This document shows, piece by piece, positions 1 to 10,864 of a stretch of 64,000 bases of DNA. Source of the DNA: Pyrus communis (taxonomy: Eukaryota; Streptophyta; Magnoliopsida; Rosales; Rosaceae); assembly GCF_963583255.1 (NCBI RefSeq), contig NC_084808.1:13229501-13293500 (forward strand), given 5' to 3'. Below the pieces are notes generated by a model. The model ran no database searches. It was not told the DNA's origin and saw only the letters and a program-made list of their open reading frames with translations. Position 1 is the first letter of the stretch. Each line of letters opens with the position of its first letter. The translations under genes and the position numbers were made by a program.

Positions 1-58
1 TCCGCCATTGTCATATACTTGCAGGTCTGAGTTAAGGTTCTGAGTTTGGATCATAACA
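1..58 (+). repeat. 3' end of a Ty3-type LTR (partial, cut by window edge)
   Basis: The stretch ends in a CA dinucleotide (ATAACA, ending at 58). It is followed at once by TTGGTATCAT, which resembles the initiator-Met tRNA primer-binding site used by plant LTR retrotransposons, and then by a gag-like reading frame. The LTR body would lie left of the window, so its length and family cannot be stated. Confidence 0.4.
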
Positions 59-132
59 ATTGGTATCATCTTGCTCGATCCTCGATTCCCTCTTGTATGC
101 CCTGTCACGCTCCGACGACTCGTTTAACAACC

Positions 133-690
133 ATGGATGCACGTCTCATTGCCGCTGAAGCTACCTTGGTGGACCTCCCCAACCTCCTTCGAAACTCCAT
201 CGACGCCGCGAACGCCGACCTCTCAGCCGTGATATCTACTGACTTCGATGCTAAGTTAGCTTTCTCCTTCGAGCAATTCCGGCGTGAGCAATCCTTTGTC
301 GGTGGTGTCGGATCTTCCAATCTAGCTTCCTTTGCCGCTTATCTTATCTCACCCCCAGTTCCAGTCACGGATGATATTGATTTCCGTCTTTTGGAGACTC
401 CTCGACACCCTCGTCGTGATCAATATGAGCCAGGGGCGGGCCGCCTAAACTTCCGTGTCAGCAACGGGTGGATTTTCCCCGATTTTCCGATGGTGATGAT
501 CCTATCACTTGGATCTACAATGCTAAGCAATATTTTTCTTGTTACAACACTCCAGATCCACAAAAGGTCTTTACAGCCTCCTTTTACTTGGAAAATGAGG
601 CGATGCAGTGGTTCAAATGGCGCAATTGCTTACTCACTTCTCCTACTTGGGAGGAATTTACCAGTGCACTTTTTATGACGAACAATATGA
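133..690 (+). pseudogene. Ty3/gypsy gag remnant, frameshifted and truncated
   Basis: Starting at the ATG at 133, the reading frame gives an N-terminal helical gag leader (MDARLIAAEATLVDLPNLL). Near 430-468 the coding signal moves to another frame, where the typical gag core continues: FPRFSDGDDPITWIYNAKQY, then EAMQWFKWRNCL and PTWEEFTSAL. This is the conserved capsid region of plant Ty3/gypsy retrotrans_gag proteins. Similarity stops near 690, before any zinc knuckle or pol, and the rest is AT-rich non-coding DNA. The preceding LTR end and primer-binding-like site support a 5' fragment of an LTR element. One frameshift plus 3' truncation make it non-functional. Confidence 0.7.
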
Positions 691-1526
691 AAAACACTTT
701 TATTTACCTGGAATGCTTTTGGCTATTTTGGAGGCCTACGTTGAAAATAACTTTGGCTTGTACCATTGTCATATTTTCTTTTTATACAGCGATATTTACA
801 CTAAAAAATCACACAATTAGTCAACCATGATTTATATTAAACTCATTACCCGTATGAGTTACAAATAAAAAAAAAATTACCTGACCGAAATATCAATAAT
901 ACTATTATGAGTTGCGCTGTATAAAGTATAAAGTTGGTGTATGTGGGTTACTCTACTTCTTTCCTAGTTGTGGGCTTTGGAACTGATGTTTAATCATTTT
1001 GAGTTTTAGCACCAGCCTTTTATCATTACAATAGGTGTCAAGTGGATCTCTATGGCGGATTGGTATTACCTAATGCAGAAAAGGCGCTTCAATGTACTAA
1101 CAAGACCAAATTACGCCGAGCCAATAGTTATTAGGTAATTATTTTGGTTTCATATATAAATTGATATAGAATCTTTGAAAAATATCTTCCTTCGTAAGAA
1201 TGAAAAGACTAAGTCTTTGGGATCTAATGCTGCACCGTTGTTCAATATCTTAGGGGATTAACTCTATTACATAATTGGATTCCTAACTTTAAATCGCATA
1301 AATTAAGCTATACATTGATTGCACGCATATTTCAAACCTTCCTTTTTCGTTGCGTTGTGTCATTTCCATAGCACCTAGCTATGTTTTCGGACAAAATCAA
1401 ATTTTTATTAAAAATGGGATATATGTCTCACCATTTGCGAATAACGTGTATTCACCGTATAAATTTCATAATTATAACAATTCAATATCTTAAACTCCAT
1501 TTGAGATTATTCGTACAAAAAACCAT
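691..1526. other. AT-rich intergenic stretch, nothing recognised
   Basis: No coding signal, RNA gene or clear repeat edge was seen. A segment around 1318-1381 resembles 2312-2370 (both contain a variant of ATTTCAAACCTTCC followed by CGTTG), so a short dispersed direct repeat is present. Confidence 0.4.
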
Positions 1527-1810
1527 TGTCACATCCCGGCCCAGGGCAGATCACTTCCCGGGCCCGCTCCACCACCGTAGCACGATATTGTCCGCTTTGG
1601 GCTTACCATTCCCTTACGGTTTTGTTTTTGGGAACTCACGAGCAACTTCCCAGTGGGTCACCCATCATGGGATTGCTCTAGCCCCCTTCTCGCTTAACTT
1701 CGGAGTTCCTATGAAACCCGAAGCCAGTGAGCTCCCAAAAGGCCTCGCGCTAGGTAGAGATGGGAATATACATTTAAGGATCACTCCCCTGGGCGATGTG
1801 GGATGTCACA
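1527..1810 (-). mobile_element. Cassandra TRIM, single LTR (5S-rRNA-like)
   Basis: On the minus strand the 284-bp unit starts TGTGACATCCCACATCGCCC and ends GGGATGTGACA, the layout of Cassandra LTRs. Its centre (about 1635-1735) is homologous to plant 5S rRNA. On the minus strand it contains ACTCCGAAGTTAAGCG, GATGGGTGACC and CTGGGAAGT in the same order as in 5S RNA, covering the pol III internal control region. No second LTR or internal domain follows, so it is a solo LTR. The flanking 5-mers (ACCAT and ATTCT) do not match, so no target duplication is claimed. A 148-codon ORF across it is incidental. Confidence 0.85.
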
Positions 1811-2439
1811 ATTCTAATAAGAGATAGTTTAAACATCCATATATATATCAAATAAATAGACAGTTCATTATGAATATGTTACTTAATACTCCCACCGTTT
1901 ATTTGTTTCATACATTTGGACGGCTACACTATTTTTGAATTGAATATATATATATATATATTTTTTATAGGGATTGAAGATCAAAAAATTGAGCAATTTT
2001 TATTATAAAATTATACAATAAATTGACGTTATTCGCAGAGATGAGATATATACATTCCTATTGGGTGGCAAAAGAAAAAGTTGAAAATGATTTTAGGCCA
2101 TTATGAAAAAGTTATTTGTAGGTAAATAACACTATTATCATAGTTATGTTGTATACTAGAGCATGCTACGGTTGTTCTTCAAACTCAGAATCCTTTTGAC
2201 TGTTAATCTAAATCGAATCTAAAAAATGACTTATTAGTACTAATAATGAGAATAGAATACTCGACCAAATAAAAACACACAATAGAATTAATCAAGCTGC
2301 TGTCCAGCGCATGGGCATTTCAAACTTTCCTTTCTCGTTGGGTTGTCACTTCCAAAGCAGCTACGTGGTGTCCAGAATTTTCTTTTGTCCATTAAAATTT
2401 GCTAATGCAAAGGTTGGAGAGTGATCCTTTTCAGAGCAC
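1811..2439. other. AT-rich intergenic stretch
   Basis: No gene or repeat boundary could be defined. The only structure seen is the second copy of the short direct repeat at 2312-2370. Confidence 0.4.
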
Positions 2440-2997
2440 TTTCTTGGTGCTTTATTTGACGCATTTTACCGTGCTAGGTTTTTGTTTAAAAATATAAAAA
2501 TTAGAATATAATATTTAAACAGTCGAACGTTGTAGACTTTATAGCTTTTGTATTTTCGACGAGTAGATGGAGGCTTAGAGCTTAGCTTTTTAAATTACTT
2601 GATATTTTTATTTTTAATGTGTTTTATGATTTTTAATCTCAATCTTTGCCTTTAATATAATATAAAAATAAATAAATAAAACTTAAATTTTAAAATTTAT
2701 ATAGAATAATAATTAATAAACAATATATACATATTCATTATATCTATTGCATTTTATAGTAAGTTTTTTTTAGTAGTTTAAAAAATTAAAATCATCAAAA
2801 TAACATTTTTCTTATCGTGTCAAAACAGGTTACCCGAGTGTCACTCTCATGTAAACCTGTTAAAGACTCGTTATTAACGGATTATTATTGTGTGACCCGA
2901 TAATGATTTGATTAGTTATCGTGTTGATCCGAAATCAGTTATTTTCGTGTCGTTTACGTGTCGTGTTAACAGATCGTATAAGAAATTGCCAGGTCTA
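2440..2997 (-). mobile_element. Non-autonomous hAT-like element (copy 1), left edge uncertain
   Basis: The right end reads AATTGCCAGGTCTA, so on the minus strand the element begins TAGACCTGGCAATT. The same sequence in the opposite orientation starts at 18142 (TAGACCTGACAATTT). The two copies stay similar for several hundred bases, sharing a GTGTCGTGTTAACAG-type subterminal part and then an AT-rich body. Terminal sequence and subterminal repeats fit non-autonomous hAT elements, as does the TSD-bounded relative at 28998. No transposase is encoded. The left end at about 2440 is a guess and no 8-bp duplication was found. Confidence 0.5.
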
Positions 2998-4014
2998 GTC
3001 CCCGTGGTAATAGGTTAATCGAAAAATAGCCTCGGTGGTGAAAAAAACTTGAATTTAAACTCTTGTGATGAAATCTATTAGAATTTAAGTCTAAAATTAA
3101 CATTTCCATCAACTCACTGTTAACATCCCACCCGGTCTCTTTTCCAAATAACCCAAGTAGTCCATAAGCATCAAAACCCCCATCAAATTGTTGTTGAACG
3201 CTGACAGGCTGACAGCCACATCGGCTCCGACGACTAGCAGGTGAAGCAACTGAACATTAAAGTTGAATACTTTCAATTTTTTGAATTTTTTGAACAAGAG
3301 ATCGTTTAATGGATGAGAGAACTTCTTCTCTCTCCGATTTTTCCACTCGGGCGTGTGAAATCAGCTTCTGGTCCAATCAGATTCGGTTGCTGAAGCAGAA
3401 ATGCTTCAGCTCCCGCAGATAACAGAGCTCTTTGACTCGATTCTTCAGATTCAGCTCTCTGTTTTAATTTGTAGAAAAAATGGATGTTTGAAAACTGGTT
3501 TTGATTTCGAATCACTCCTCACCAACATTCAAACCAATCTCACTACAACCCAACTTCTGTCGATCCTCCCGATTCTCCGTTTTCATTCAGATTGCAAAAT
3601 TGTTTAAAAAAAATCAGATATGATCTTGAGTTTTGACATCTCTTCAATAAACTCCAGGTGTTGGGTTTAGCGTTTAAATCAAAATTCCTACAGAATTAAC
3701 AAACCAACAATTCAATTAGAGTTCTCACATAAGAAACTTTAAATGTTACTTCAATTGTCTAGTGCTGCAATAAAAGAATCTAGTCGTTCAAATGGACAAA
3801 AGAGCTTTGAATAGAATCGATGGAGCAAAGAATTCATAGCTTTGGATGCATGATATTTTTTTTGCCCTTTTGCTTATGAAGGCTGAACGGGTTAATGGGG
3901 TTTACAGAAATGTTAATTGTGGGCTTGAATCCTGACGGATTTCACCACAAGGGTTTAAATCCGAATTTTTTCATCACGAGAACTATCTTCCGATTATCCT
4001 ATTACCACAGGGAC
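2998..4014. mobile_element. Mutator-like TIR element, non-autonomous
   Basis: The ends are long imperfect inverted repeats. The left begins GTCCCCGTGGTAATAGG, and the reverse complement of the right begins GTCCCTGTGGTAATAGG; similarity continues for about 100 bp. Long TIRs with no transposase fit a non-autonomous Mutator-like element. The hAT-like element ends directly at its left border, which may be why no 9-bp target duplication is found. The middle (about 3300-3610) is less AT-rich and has a 68-codon ORF from 3401 that I do not recognise. It could be captured host sequence but there is no proof. Confidence 0.6.
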
Positions 4015-4461
4015 CACTAATCCAATTTAGCCTTCAATGAAAGGTATATGATATTTCAATGCACGCGTTAAATGGTATTGGAAAAAAAAAAAAAAAACTT
4101 CAGTTTGTGAATTTAACCTAATAGGCCGAGGAAATGGCGGTCTTTAAAAAGTAAGAACAACCAAAATGGTCTTTGTTTTACTATTTTAGAGAAGATTACG
4201 TAGCCAAAACTTGAGGGACATCACTAAACATATCGATCACACATTTCTGGATAGTTTTCCGGTTGGTGCTTCTAAAAATGGATGGGCAGGGACTATTTTT
4301 AGATAGAGAGAAGCAAGATAAACAAACATGGCAATGGTTTTATAGAGGCATACATTTCCATAGTTGAAAAGGATTTTAGAAATAAAATCCCTACATAGAA
4401 GGACTTGGGAGTTCTTCCTTGAGGTCCTTCTATGCGACTCTGAGAGAGGTTTTCCCATAAT
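4015..4461. other. Intergenic, nothing recognised
   Basis: Contains an A-run near 4083-4097. It lies directly upstream of the orphan exon at 4462 and would include its promoter if that exon is used. No convincing TATA element was found. Confidence 0.35.
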
Positions 4462-4632
4462 ATGACCATTGCCGGAACCAGTTCATTTGATACAATGGGC
4501 CTTAAGGGTGGTGTTATTCTTCTCGGCTTTGTCGCCTTTGCTTTGTTTTCTTGCGTCGATGGTTTATCCGGCGGCGAACATCTTTTGGGGGAGGTTGTCC
4601 GTCGTAGCATGGCTGAGAACGACACCGCCTGG
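4462..4632 (+). CDS. Orphan first exon of an unidentified secreted-protein gene
   Basis: A 57-codon reading frame opens with ATG at 4462. It has a short N-terminal segment and then a hydrophobic stretch at residues about 17-31 (GGVILLGFVAFALFSCV), followed by the small polar residues DGLSGGE. This is the layout of a signal peptide with cleavage near residue 34-36. The rest (HLLGEVVRRSMAENDTAW) is polar. The frame runs to TGG followed directly by GTGAGC at 4633, a good plant splice donor in phase 0; unspliced, it continues to a stop at 4695. No later exon was found before the PLA2 gene at 6334, so it may be a truncated gene, an exon fragment left by transposition, or the start of a gene with a long intron. 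I do not recognise the family. Confidence 0.35.
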
Positions 4633-4695
4633 GTGAGCAGTAATGTCTTTACGTTTCAAGACAAATATTTAAATATTGGATTTCAATTAAAGTGA

Positions 4696-5525
4696 TGATG
4701 TTTCATTTATTCGTGTCTGTCTCTAACAACTATAGAACTATATTGTCATCTACCGTATCACTTGATGACTAAATGCTTTTTATAAAAGCATAATATTAGG
4801 AAGATTAAATTTTTTAAATCAAATGATGTGATTGTTGATGATTGAATTATTACTTAAGCGTTGATTACGTACTTATCTTCTATTGGTGACACATCACTTG
4901 GTTTGCAAATTTAGTTTAAAATTTTGATCTCTCTAACATTACCCTTTAAAAATATTAGGGTGAAAAGTGTCATAAGTTGCATTAATATTGCACAGTTAAA
5001 GAGTGTAGACATTGCATATTGTTCCACAATCTCCTAACTGATAAAATGAAAGAAAATTTAGGTTAGAACTGTAATAAACCATAAAATATATACTTCATAT
5101 TCCATGGTTCCCTAAATTTTGTATTTATTGTAAGCGGTGGATTGTTCGGGTAATTAAGATATTGTTATTCAACTCACTGCATTTCTGAATTTAAACCCAC
5201 CCCTGGATCGACCTACCGTGGTCTGGGCAAATCACTTTTGCATCCTACTATCCAAGTTACAACATGCAAAATTAGAAGTTGTAGACATGTGAATGGAGTA
5301 TGAAGAAGAACAAGGAAAATGGGAAGAGAATCTACAACTTGGCTTAAAGTGGAGGTTTGCAGCAAATAGTAAGTAGAGAAGCAAGTTGTAACTTGGCAAC
5401 AAGGAATTATCCAAAAACAAAACTAGTCAACTAGGAAAGTTTTGTGTCCTTCCCTTTTTTTACTTTTGACAGAGTGTTTCAAGAAAGGATTTGGATCCTC
5501 TCCTAAGCAGAGGGTTCGAATCCTG
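4696..5525. other. AT-rich intergenic stretch
   Basis: No second exon for the 4462 reading frame was recognised, and there is no RNA gene or repeat edge. A long T-run starts near 5526 and belongs to the following SINE-like copy. Confidence 0.35.
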
Positions 5526-5584
5526 TTTTTTTTTTTTGTTTTTTTTCTTTTTTTCAGTGAAACGATAACGTTAGTAAATTAAAT

Positions 5585-5669
5585 GTTAGATTAGCCACCG
5601 ACAAGGTTCGAACCCACGTCGTCATACAAGGGCACAACACCTTTTCACCACTGTGGTAAAGGGCCAAAT
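5585..5669 (-). mobile_element. tRNA-derived SINE, copy a
   Basis: On the minus strand it reads GGCCCTTTACCACAGTGG, then a B-box-like GGGTTCGAACC. This is a pol III A-box/B-box layout as in tRNA-derived SINEs. The T-run at 5526-5560 on the plus strand would be the A-rich tail. Two further copies (8160-8256 and 39596-39688) share the order: GGCC(C/T)TT near the head, ACCACAGTGG-like A region, CTTGTATGACG, then the B box. It does not fold as an intact tRNA gene. Confidence 0.6.
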
Positions 5670-6169
5670 TTATTAAAAAAAAAGAGAATTGTAGCCAAAT
5701 TTATTAAACTCAAAAAAGTAGCTTTCAGTTTCAATTTAATTCTATTTTTTAAATTTTAAAACAAAAACTAAAAATTAAAAAGAATGATTTTCAAACGACC
5801 ATTAAGAGAATCACATTTTTATTAGGAGAAAAATGATTCACATTTTAAACTACCTATGTCAATCACATTAGAAGGTTAATTGTATATAAAATATTCTTGT
5901 CACATGACAATGTTAAAACAATCAAGTTATGAAATGCCATGCATGTGTCTTGCATAATCAAATATGACAGTTTGATGAAAGTTTTTCTCTGCATTATTTT
6001 TTACAGCAAATGTGTTAGTTACTACATAATCTAGCTAATATAGTTAAAAGGAGATTAAAATGTGTGTATAATTTGGTGAGAGGTGTGAACAACACTCCAA
6101 AAACATATCACGAGTCATTACAAGACAAGGCCAACCAGCCCCTTTCTTCCCGTGCAGACAACAGCCTAG

Positions 6170-6204
6170 CTTCTGCCTTCTGCCTTCTGCCTTCTGCCTT
6201 CTGC
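6170..6204 (+). repeat. Heptanucleotide microsatellite (CTTCTGC)5
   Basis: Five perfect head-to-tail copies of CTTCTGC, 130 bp upstream of the PLA2 start codon, so in its 5' UTR or core promoter region. The number of copies is likely to vary between alleles. Confidence 0.95.
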
Positions 6205-6333
6205 TAATTATGTCCACATTTCTCTCACTTTGTCTGCCACTTATTCTATTAAAAAAAAAAAAAAATCACAGTTTTTAGCAAAACCAAGCCCTCAAATTTC
6301 AGTGCTTTCCTTGCTGAAGTGCTTTATCCAACC

Positions 6334-8829
6334 ATGGTTTTTAATCAGTCGCTGAAGTTTGTTCTTGCCCTCTCTTTTCTTGTCCTTTATTTTAACTCCA
6401 TTAATTTGCATGCCCTTAACATTGGTGTCCAAGCCACAGATGCCTCCATTGTTCTGGTTTGCTCCTTAATTACCATGTTCTTCTTAATCATCTATTTACT
6501 TTTAATATTTTTTGGGTTCCCATTTGCTTTCAAAGCATAACTTGTTCTCCCTACCCATAAATTCTAAATATTTGCAGAGTAAAGATTGCAGTAGACAATG
6601 TGAGTCAGAGTTCTGTACAGGTACTGCATTTTATTTAATTAAAATTTAGATTTAGTTAATGAACTGATCAAATTATGTTTATACCATTTTTCTTTGCCCA
6701 ATTATAAGGAAATTAATTACATTTTTCTTGAGTTTAATTTTGTTTTTGTAATGACAGTGCCTCCATTTTTGAGATATGGGAAGTATTGTGGGCTTTTATA
6801 CAGTGGATGCCCAGGGGAGCAGCCCTGCGATGGCCTAGATGCATGCTGTATGAAGCATGATAACTGCGTTCAATCGAAAAACAGTGCGTTCATTTTCTTA
6901 ATCCTTACAATCTTTTTACAGTTTACTGTGCTCTGAGATTATTTATCATTTTGTTTTCATGGGTTAGAAATATTTTTTATATACAACAAAAGATATTCAA
7001 ATCCGGGTGAATCGACAACACTTGCGTCCTTACCAATGTAGTTATGCTCACGTCTATGAGGTGCAAATTTGATTTAGCGTAGGAAGATTAATTAAAACTG
7101 TAGCATCAAACACTTTTGTGTTGGTAGAGAAGATATTTATATGAAATAGTCATATACAGGGCCGACCCTGAGGGTAGCCTAAATAGGCGCCCACCTAGGG
7201 CCCCTACTTCGGAAGAGCCTCAAAAAAAAATTATATCCTGTAATTAACATGTAAATACACAAAAAAAAAAAAAAAAAAGTAAGAAATATCATAATTCATT
7301 TGTTAGTGCAGTGGAAATGTTGGCTTCATTCTTCTTTGGGGTGTTGAGTTCAAAATACAAAGTTGCTTTTCAATCACTAGATTTTTCTTATTTTTCAAAT
7401 TTACTGCCAATCCATCAGTCCAACTCCTAATCTATCTGTCTAAATGCATATAAAGTTACAAAACTCAAGTCTCTTTGCAATCTTTTTTCCTTCAACTTCT
7501 CGTTCTCTCCATTTCTATCAAATGTTTAAACCAACTTCTCATTCTCTCCATTTTTATTGAATGTTTAAACCATCATATGGTCTTAAAGATTGTAATTAAA
7601 GGTAATCACAACTTTGAATTTATATTTTTCTTTTCAATAACTTTTTATTCAATGGATTATTTTAATATTCAATTCGTTAGTGTGATGTTGATTTTAGAAG
7701 AAAAAAAAACACTAGAGAAACAATTGGCGTTTGAATTTATTATACTCGTCAATCAAGTTTTATTGTTATTTACTCTCTTGATCATCAAGTTTTATTATTC
7801 TTCACTCTCAATCTTAGACTCTTGACTGCAAACGTTTAGTATATTTGTGTCTAAAAAGGTGAATCGTGTAATGTTTAAATAATGTTTGTATATTTATCTT
7901 CTTTTGATATTAATTTTTAATGACATTTGATGTGAAAATAAAACTTTTTATGTATTTAGTGAATTCTTTTTTATATAAATCAATATACAAAGAACTGGAG
8001 ATTAGAGAATTTTAGAGCCCCACTTCGAAGGCTCGCCTAGGGCCCCCAAATTCTCAAGGCCGACCCTGGTCATATAGATTATAAATCGGGAAAAGAGACG
8101 GTTTGATGAGCTTTTTCAAGTGTCGGGGGTGTAAGTGTAATATTTAAATATTTTTTGTCAAACGATAGATTTATTAGACTAGGAAGCAGACGAGATTTGA
8201 ACTCACACCGTCATACAAGAGTAAAACTCCTCTACACCACTGTGATGAAAGGCCACTTGTTAAGCCTAATATTTTATTAGGTGTTTCATGTTTGACAGAA
8301 CCTAAATGGGGTGTTTGTGCACGTGATCTATACTGAAATCTAGCTTATGTCTTTTAGTACTAAAGCCAGGAATCCGAACACGAGACCTCATACGCACTAA
8401 ATTATTTGAGTTACAAATTCATTGCTCCTATGTATATTCATTTTCATCGGGTTGTCTATGAGAACAACTTGAATGCAACAAGTTCACAGTCACATGGTAT
8501 CTCGGTCGAATTAATAATGCAATATCGTATGATGAAAATTTTTTACATGGTATAATATTATTGAACCGAGACGCCATGTTACCGATAAACCCTTTCTGTG
8601 TAAATAGAAGGAAAAGTAAATAATGGTGGCATGTTGTTATGTTTGTGGTGCAGATGACTATCTAAGCTCAGAGTGCAGCCAAACGTTCCTAAATTGCATG
8701 GCAGAGTTCAAAAACAAAAGAGGGAAAACGTTTAAGGGGAACAAATGCCATGTCGAGGATGTTGTTGAAGTTATAACCCTTGTCATGGAGGCTGCTTTAG
8801 TTGCTGGAAGATATCTCCATAAGCCCTAA
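6334..8829 (+). CDS. Secretory phospholipase A2 (plant low-molecular-weight sPLA2), four exons
   Basis: Exons by splice sites and frame: 6334-6456, 6578-6620, 6758-6883 and 8654-8829, giving 155 residues. All introns are GT-AG. The product is predicted to hydrolyse the sn-2 ester of phospholipids in the secretory pathway or cell wall, using calcium. Evidence: an N-terminal signal peptide (LKFVLALSFLVLYF), the calcium loop YGKYCGLLYSGCPG, the catalytic helix DACCMKHDNC with the His-Asp pair, and 12 cysteines after the signal peptide (three in exon 2, six in exon 3, three in exon 4), the number expected for six disulphides in plant sPLA2. The length fits the family. The ATG at 6334 is preferred because it directly precedes the signal peptide. 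Intron 3 (1770 bp) holds a hAT element and a SINE copy. A CTTCTGC repeat lies upstream. No inactivating change is seen; the subtype (alpha or beta) is not settled. Confidence 0.92.
7157..8068. mobile_element. Non-autonomous hAT element in PLA2 intron 3
   Basis: The 912-bp element begins CAGGGCCGACCCTGAG and its reverse complement begins CAGGGTCGGCCTTGAG. Imperfect inversion continues inward, with GGGCCCC-rich subterminal parts on both sides. It is flanked by a perfect 8-bp duplication GTCATATA (7149-7156 and 8069-8076). The 8-bp duplication and CAGGG ends are hAT hallmarks. The interior is AT-rich and encodes no transposase; a 116-codon ORF at 7475 shows no domain. It accounts for about half of intron 3. 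Confidence 0.92.
8160..8256 (-). mobile_element. tRNA-derived SINE, copy b (PLA2 intron 3)
   Basis: On the minus strand it reads GGCCTTTCATCACAGTGG, then CTTGTATGACGG, then a B-box-like GAGTTCAAATCTCG. It matches the copies at 5585 and 39596 in order and spacing. It lies between the hAT element and exon 4 of the PLA2 gene, antisense to that gene. Confidence 0.6.
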
Positions 8830-10864
8830 CACCACAGCAGCTAGCCTCTATCCTCTAGTCATTTCTAATTGTTTCACAATTTAGTTTTCCTTTTTCTTTC
8901 TTTTTCTCGTGTTATTTCTTCTCGCGTTTAATAAAAGGCAAAAACAAATTTCATTCAGAATTCTGTCTTCGTCACGGAGGAGGAAAAATAGAAAGAAGTG
9001 AAAATTGTAAATTACATATTTATACTTTAAATTAAATTTTGTAGATGTCCAGGTTGACATGGTGTTTTATCAATTTCTCTAAAATTCCACACCATGAAAG
9101 ACACTGATTCCAACAAATAATCAAGTCCCATGATTATAACTCAAAAGTGAGTACTGCATATATATGTATTACCAAATAAGGAATAAAAGTATATTTAGGA
9201 AAACCTCTCTAATTACCTGAGCTACTAGGCTTAGATCCGCTCTTCGCCTTTGCAGCTCTTCCTGAAGAAGCATCTGGGCCATCTCTATTAGCTAGTGAAC
9301 TAGCCGCTCTTGCCGCAACTAATTCAAGCATCTGGGCAATCTCTATCAGCTAGTGAACTAGCCGCTCTTACCGCAACTACTTCATCTAGGGCAGCTCTCT
9401 CAGTTGGTTAGCTAGTGTCAATGGCCATCTGCTATCTTTTAAGTCTACGAATGACATAATTGAAACATTGAACTCACGATTTCATCTTTATTTTGGACAT
9501 CAAATTCAATAAATAAAATGAAAACAACCAACAAGATAAACAGGTTGTGTAGGGGAGACAAAAATGGTGTGTGGTTGCCATAACCCCGGCACAAAATTTT
9601 TAAGGCAGCATACAATTCAAAATACTAGACATTAAGCAACTGTAAATTCATAAGTAGCACGATATAAAGTCAGTAATAAGCTGCGTCAACTGTTTATGAT
9701 ACACAATCTTTGAATAAGAAGATTTCAGTTCTTAGACACCATATAGATCTTGAAACTTTTCAGGAATGCTATTAATTCACACGAAGTTCGTACAGATCCC
9801 CACACGAGTAGAGTACACCGACCACATACAACAGAACTCAAGTTCCTCTAGAAATAGTATCTACAAAATTTAATGATAACTGTTATAGGGACTCCAGTGC
9901 AATTTCTCCGTTGTACGTTAAAAACCAAGAGTGCACAATGACATTTTTGGAGTGCTAGTGACAGCTCCTATTTGGAATATGGAGTTACCTAGATGACCAA
10001 GCAAACCCTGACCATGAATGAAAGACGTTGTAACTTTCATGCCCAATATAATCCCAAAGTGGATCATTATACCTCAATTCAAACCAGAACAATACCTACA
10101 GCACTAATAAGACCATTTGTATTAGTAGCAAAAATCTATCAAATTTTTAATACTCAAATCAACAACTAAGATCAAAACATCAACAAACATTAAATGTATA
10201 AAAAAGAATCTAGCAGTTCCAAATTGTAACGAACTCTGTATCTCAGTGCCATATGACGACAAATCAGACCAGGAGATCTTGAAAGTGTATACCTACGATG
10301 TAAGGTATGACATTGCCAGTTATTTTTAATAACATGACTGCATTTTCCCTTTGTGGTACGCAAATGAATAAATGAAGTGAACTGGGCAAACTAGCCAGGG
10401 TTGATATCCAATCAGAAGCAGGCATATTGGAGGCAGGAGATTTAAGCAAAATGGAGCATAATCTCTAGTGGATTCTGTGCAGCTCACGTGCAAGGTAACA
10501 CATCGAGAACATGAAGGATTATTAAAGATACTGGAATTTCCCTAACAAGAGGAAGTAGATATAGTGACGAATGTACATTGACTTACACGAGCAAAGTTTA
10601 CACTTTACGACAAACATTCATGCAAAACACGAAGTGCATTCATTCAAAGTAACCACAGCCAGAATCTCAACTTGTATGATTGTAATAACCACAAGTAACA
10701 GATCCATTAATAATTCTTACATCCATAAGTTCAAGGCAGTAATGAAACAGAAGTATCACTATAACGATATCAAGTACATAGTTACACAGAATTTGGTAAT
10801 ACAAAACATTCTTGATTCTACAACCAAAACCAAAAAACAGAACAACAGCAGGATAGAAATACCA
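8830..10864. other. Gap between PLA2 and the F-box gene; possible minus-strand exon remnants
   Basis: No complete gene was recognised. On the minus strand, about 9417-9228 reads as low-complexity, Ala/Ser-rich coding-like sequence (for example SSGRAAKAKSGSKPSSS) ending at a GTAATT splice-donor-like site. It holds the 58-bp tandem duplication described separately, and one copy carries an in-frame stop. A 61-codon minus-strand frame at 10449-10264 is also open. These could be exons of an unidentified or decaying gene, but the link between them is not shown. Confidence 0.3.
9269..9384. repeat. 58-bp tandem duplication
   Basis: Two adjacent copies (9269-9326 and 9327-9384), both starting AGCATCTGGGC and sharing TAGCTAGTGAACTAGCCGCT or a near copy, with a handful of substitutions. 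58 is not a multiple of three, so the duplication shifts the reading frame of any exon here. Confidence 0.85.

Noticed and set aside
1635..1735. 5S rRNA gene
   Set aside because: Only the core matches and it lies inside a Cassandra LTR; the 5S ends are missing, so it is not a host 5S gene.
1381..1827. 148-codon plus-strand ORF
   Set aside because: Mostly the antisense of a Cassandra LTR; open by chance.
4299..4625. 108-codon minus-strand ORF
   Set aside because: Overlaps the better-supported signal-peptide exon on the plus strand; composition is that of an antisense shadow.
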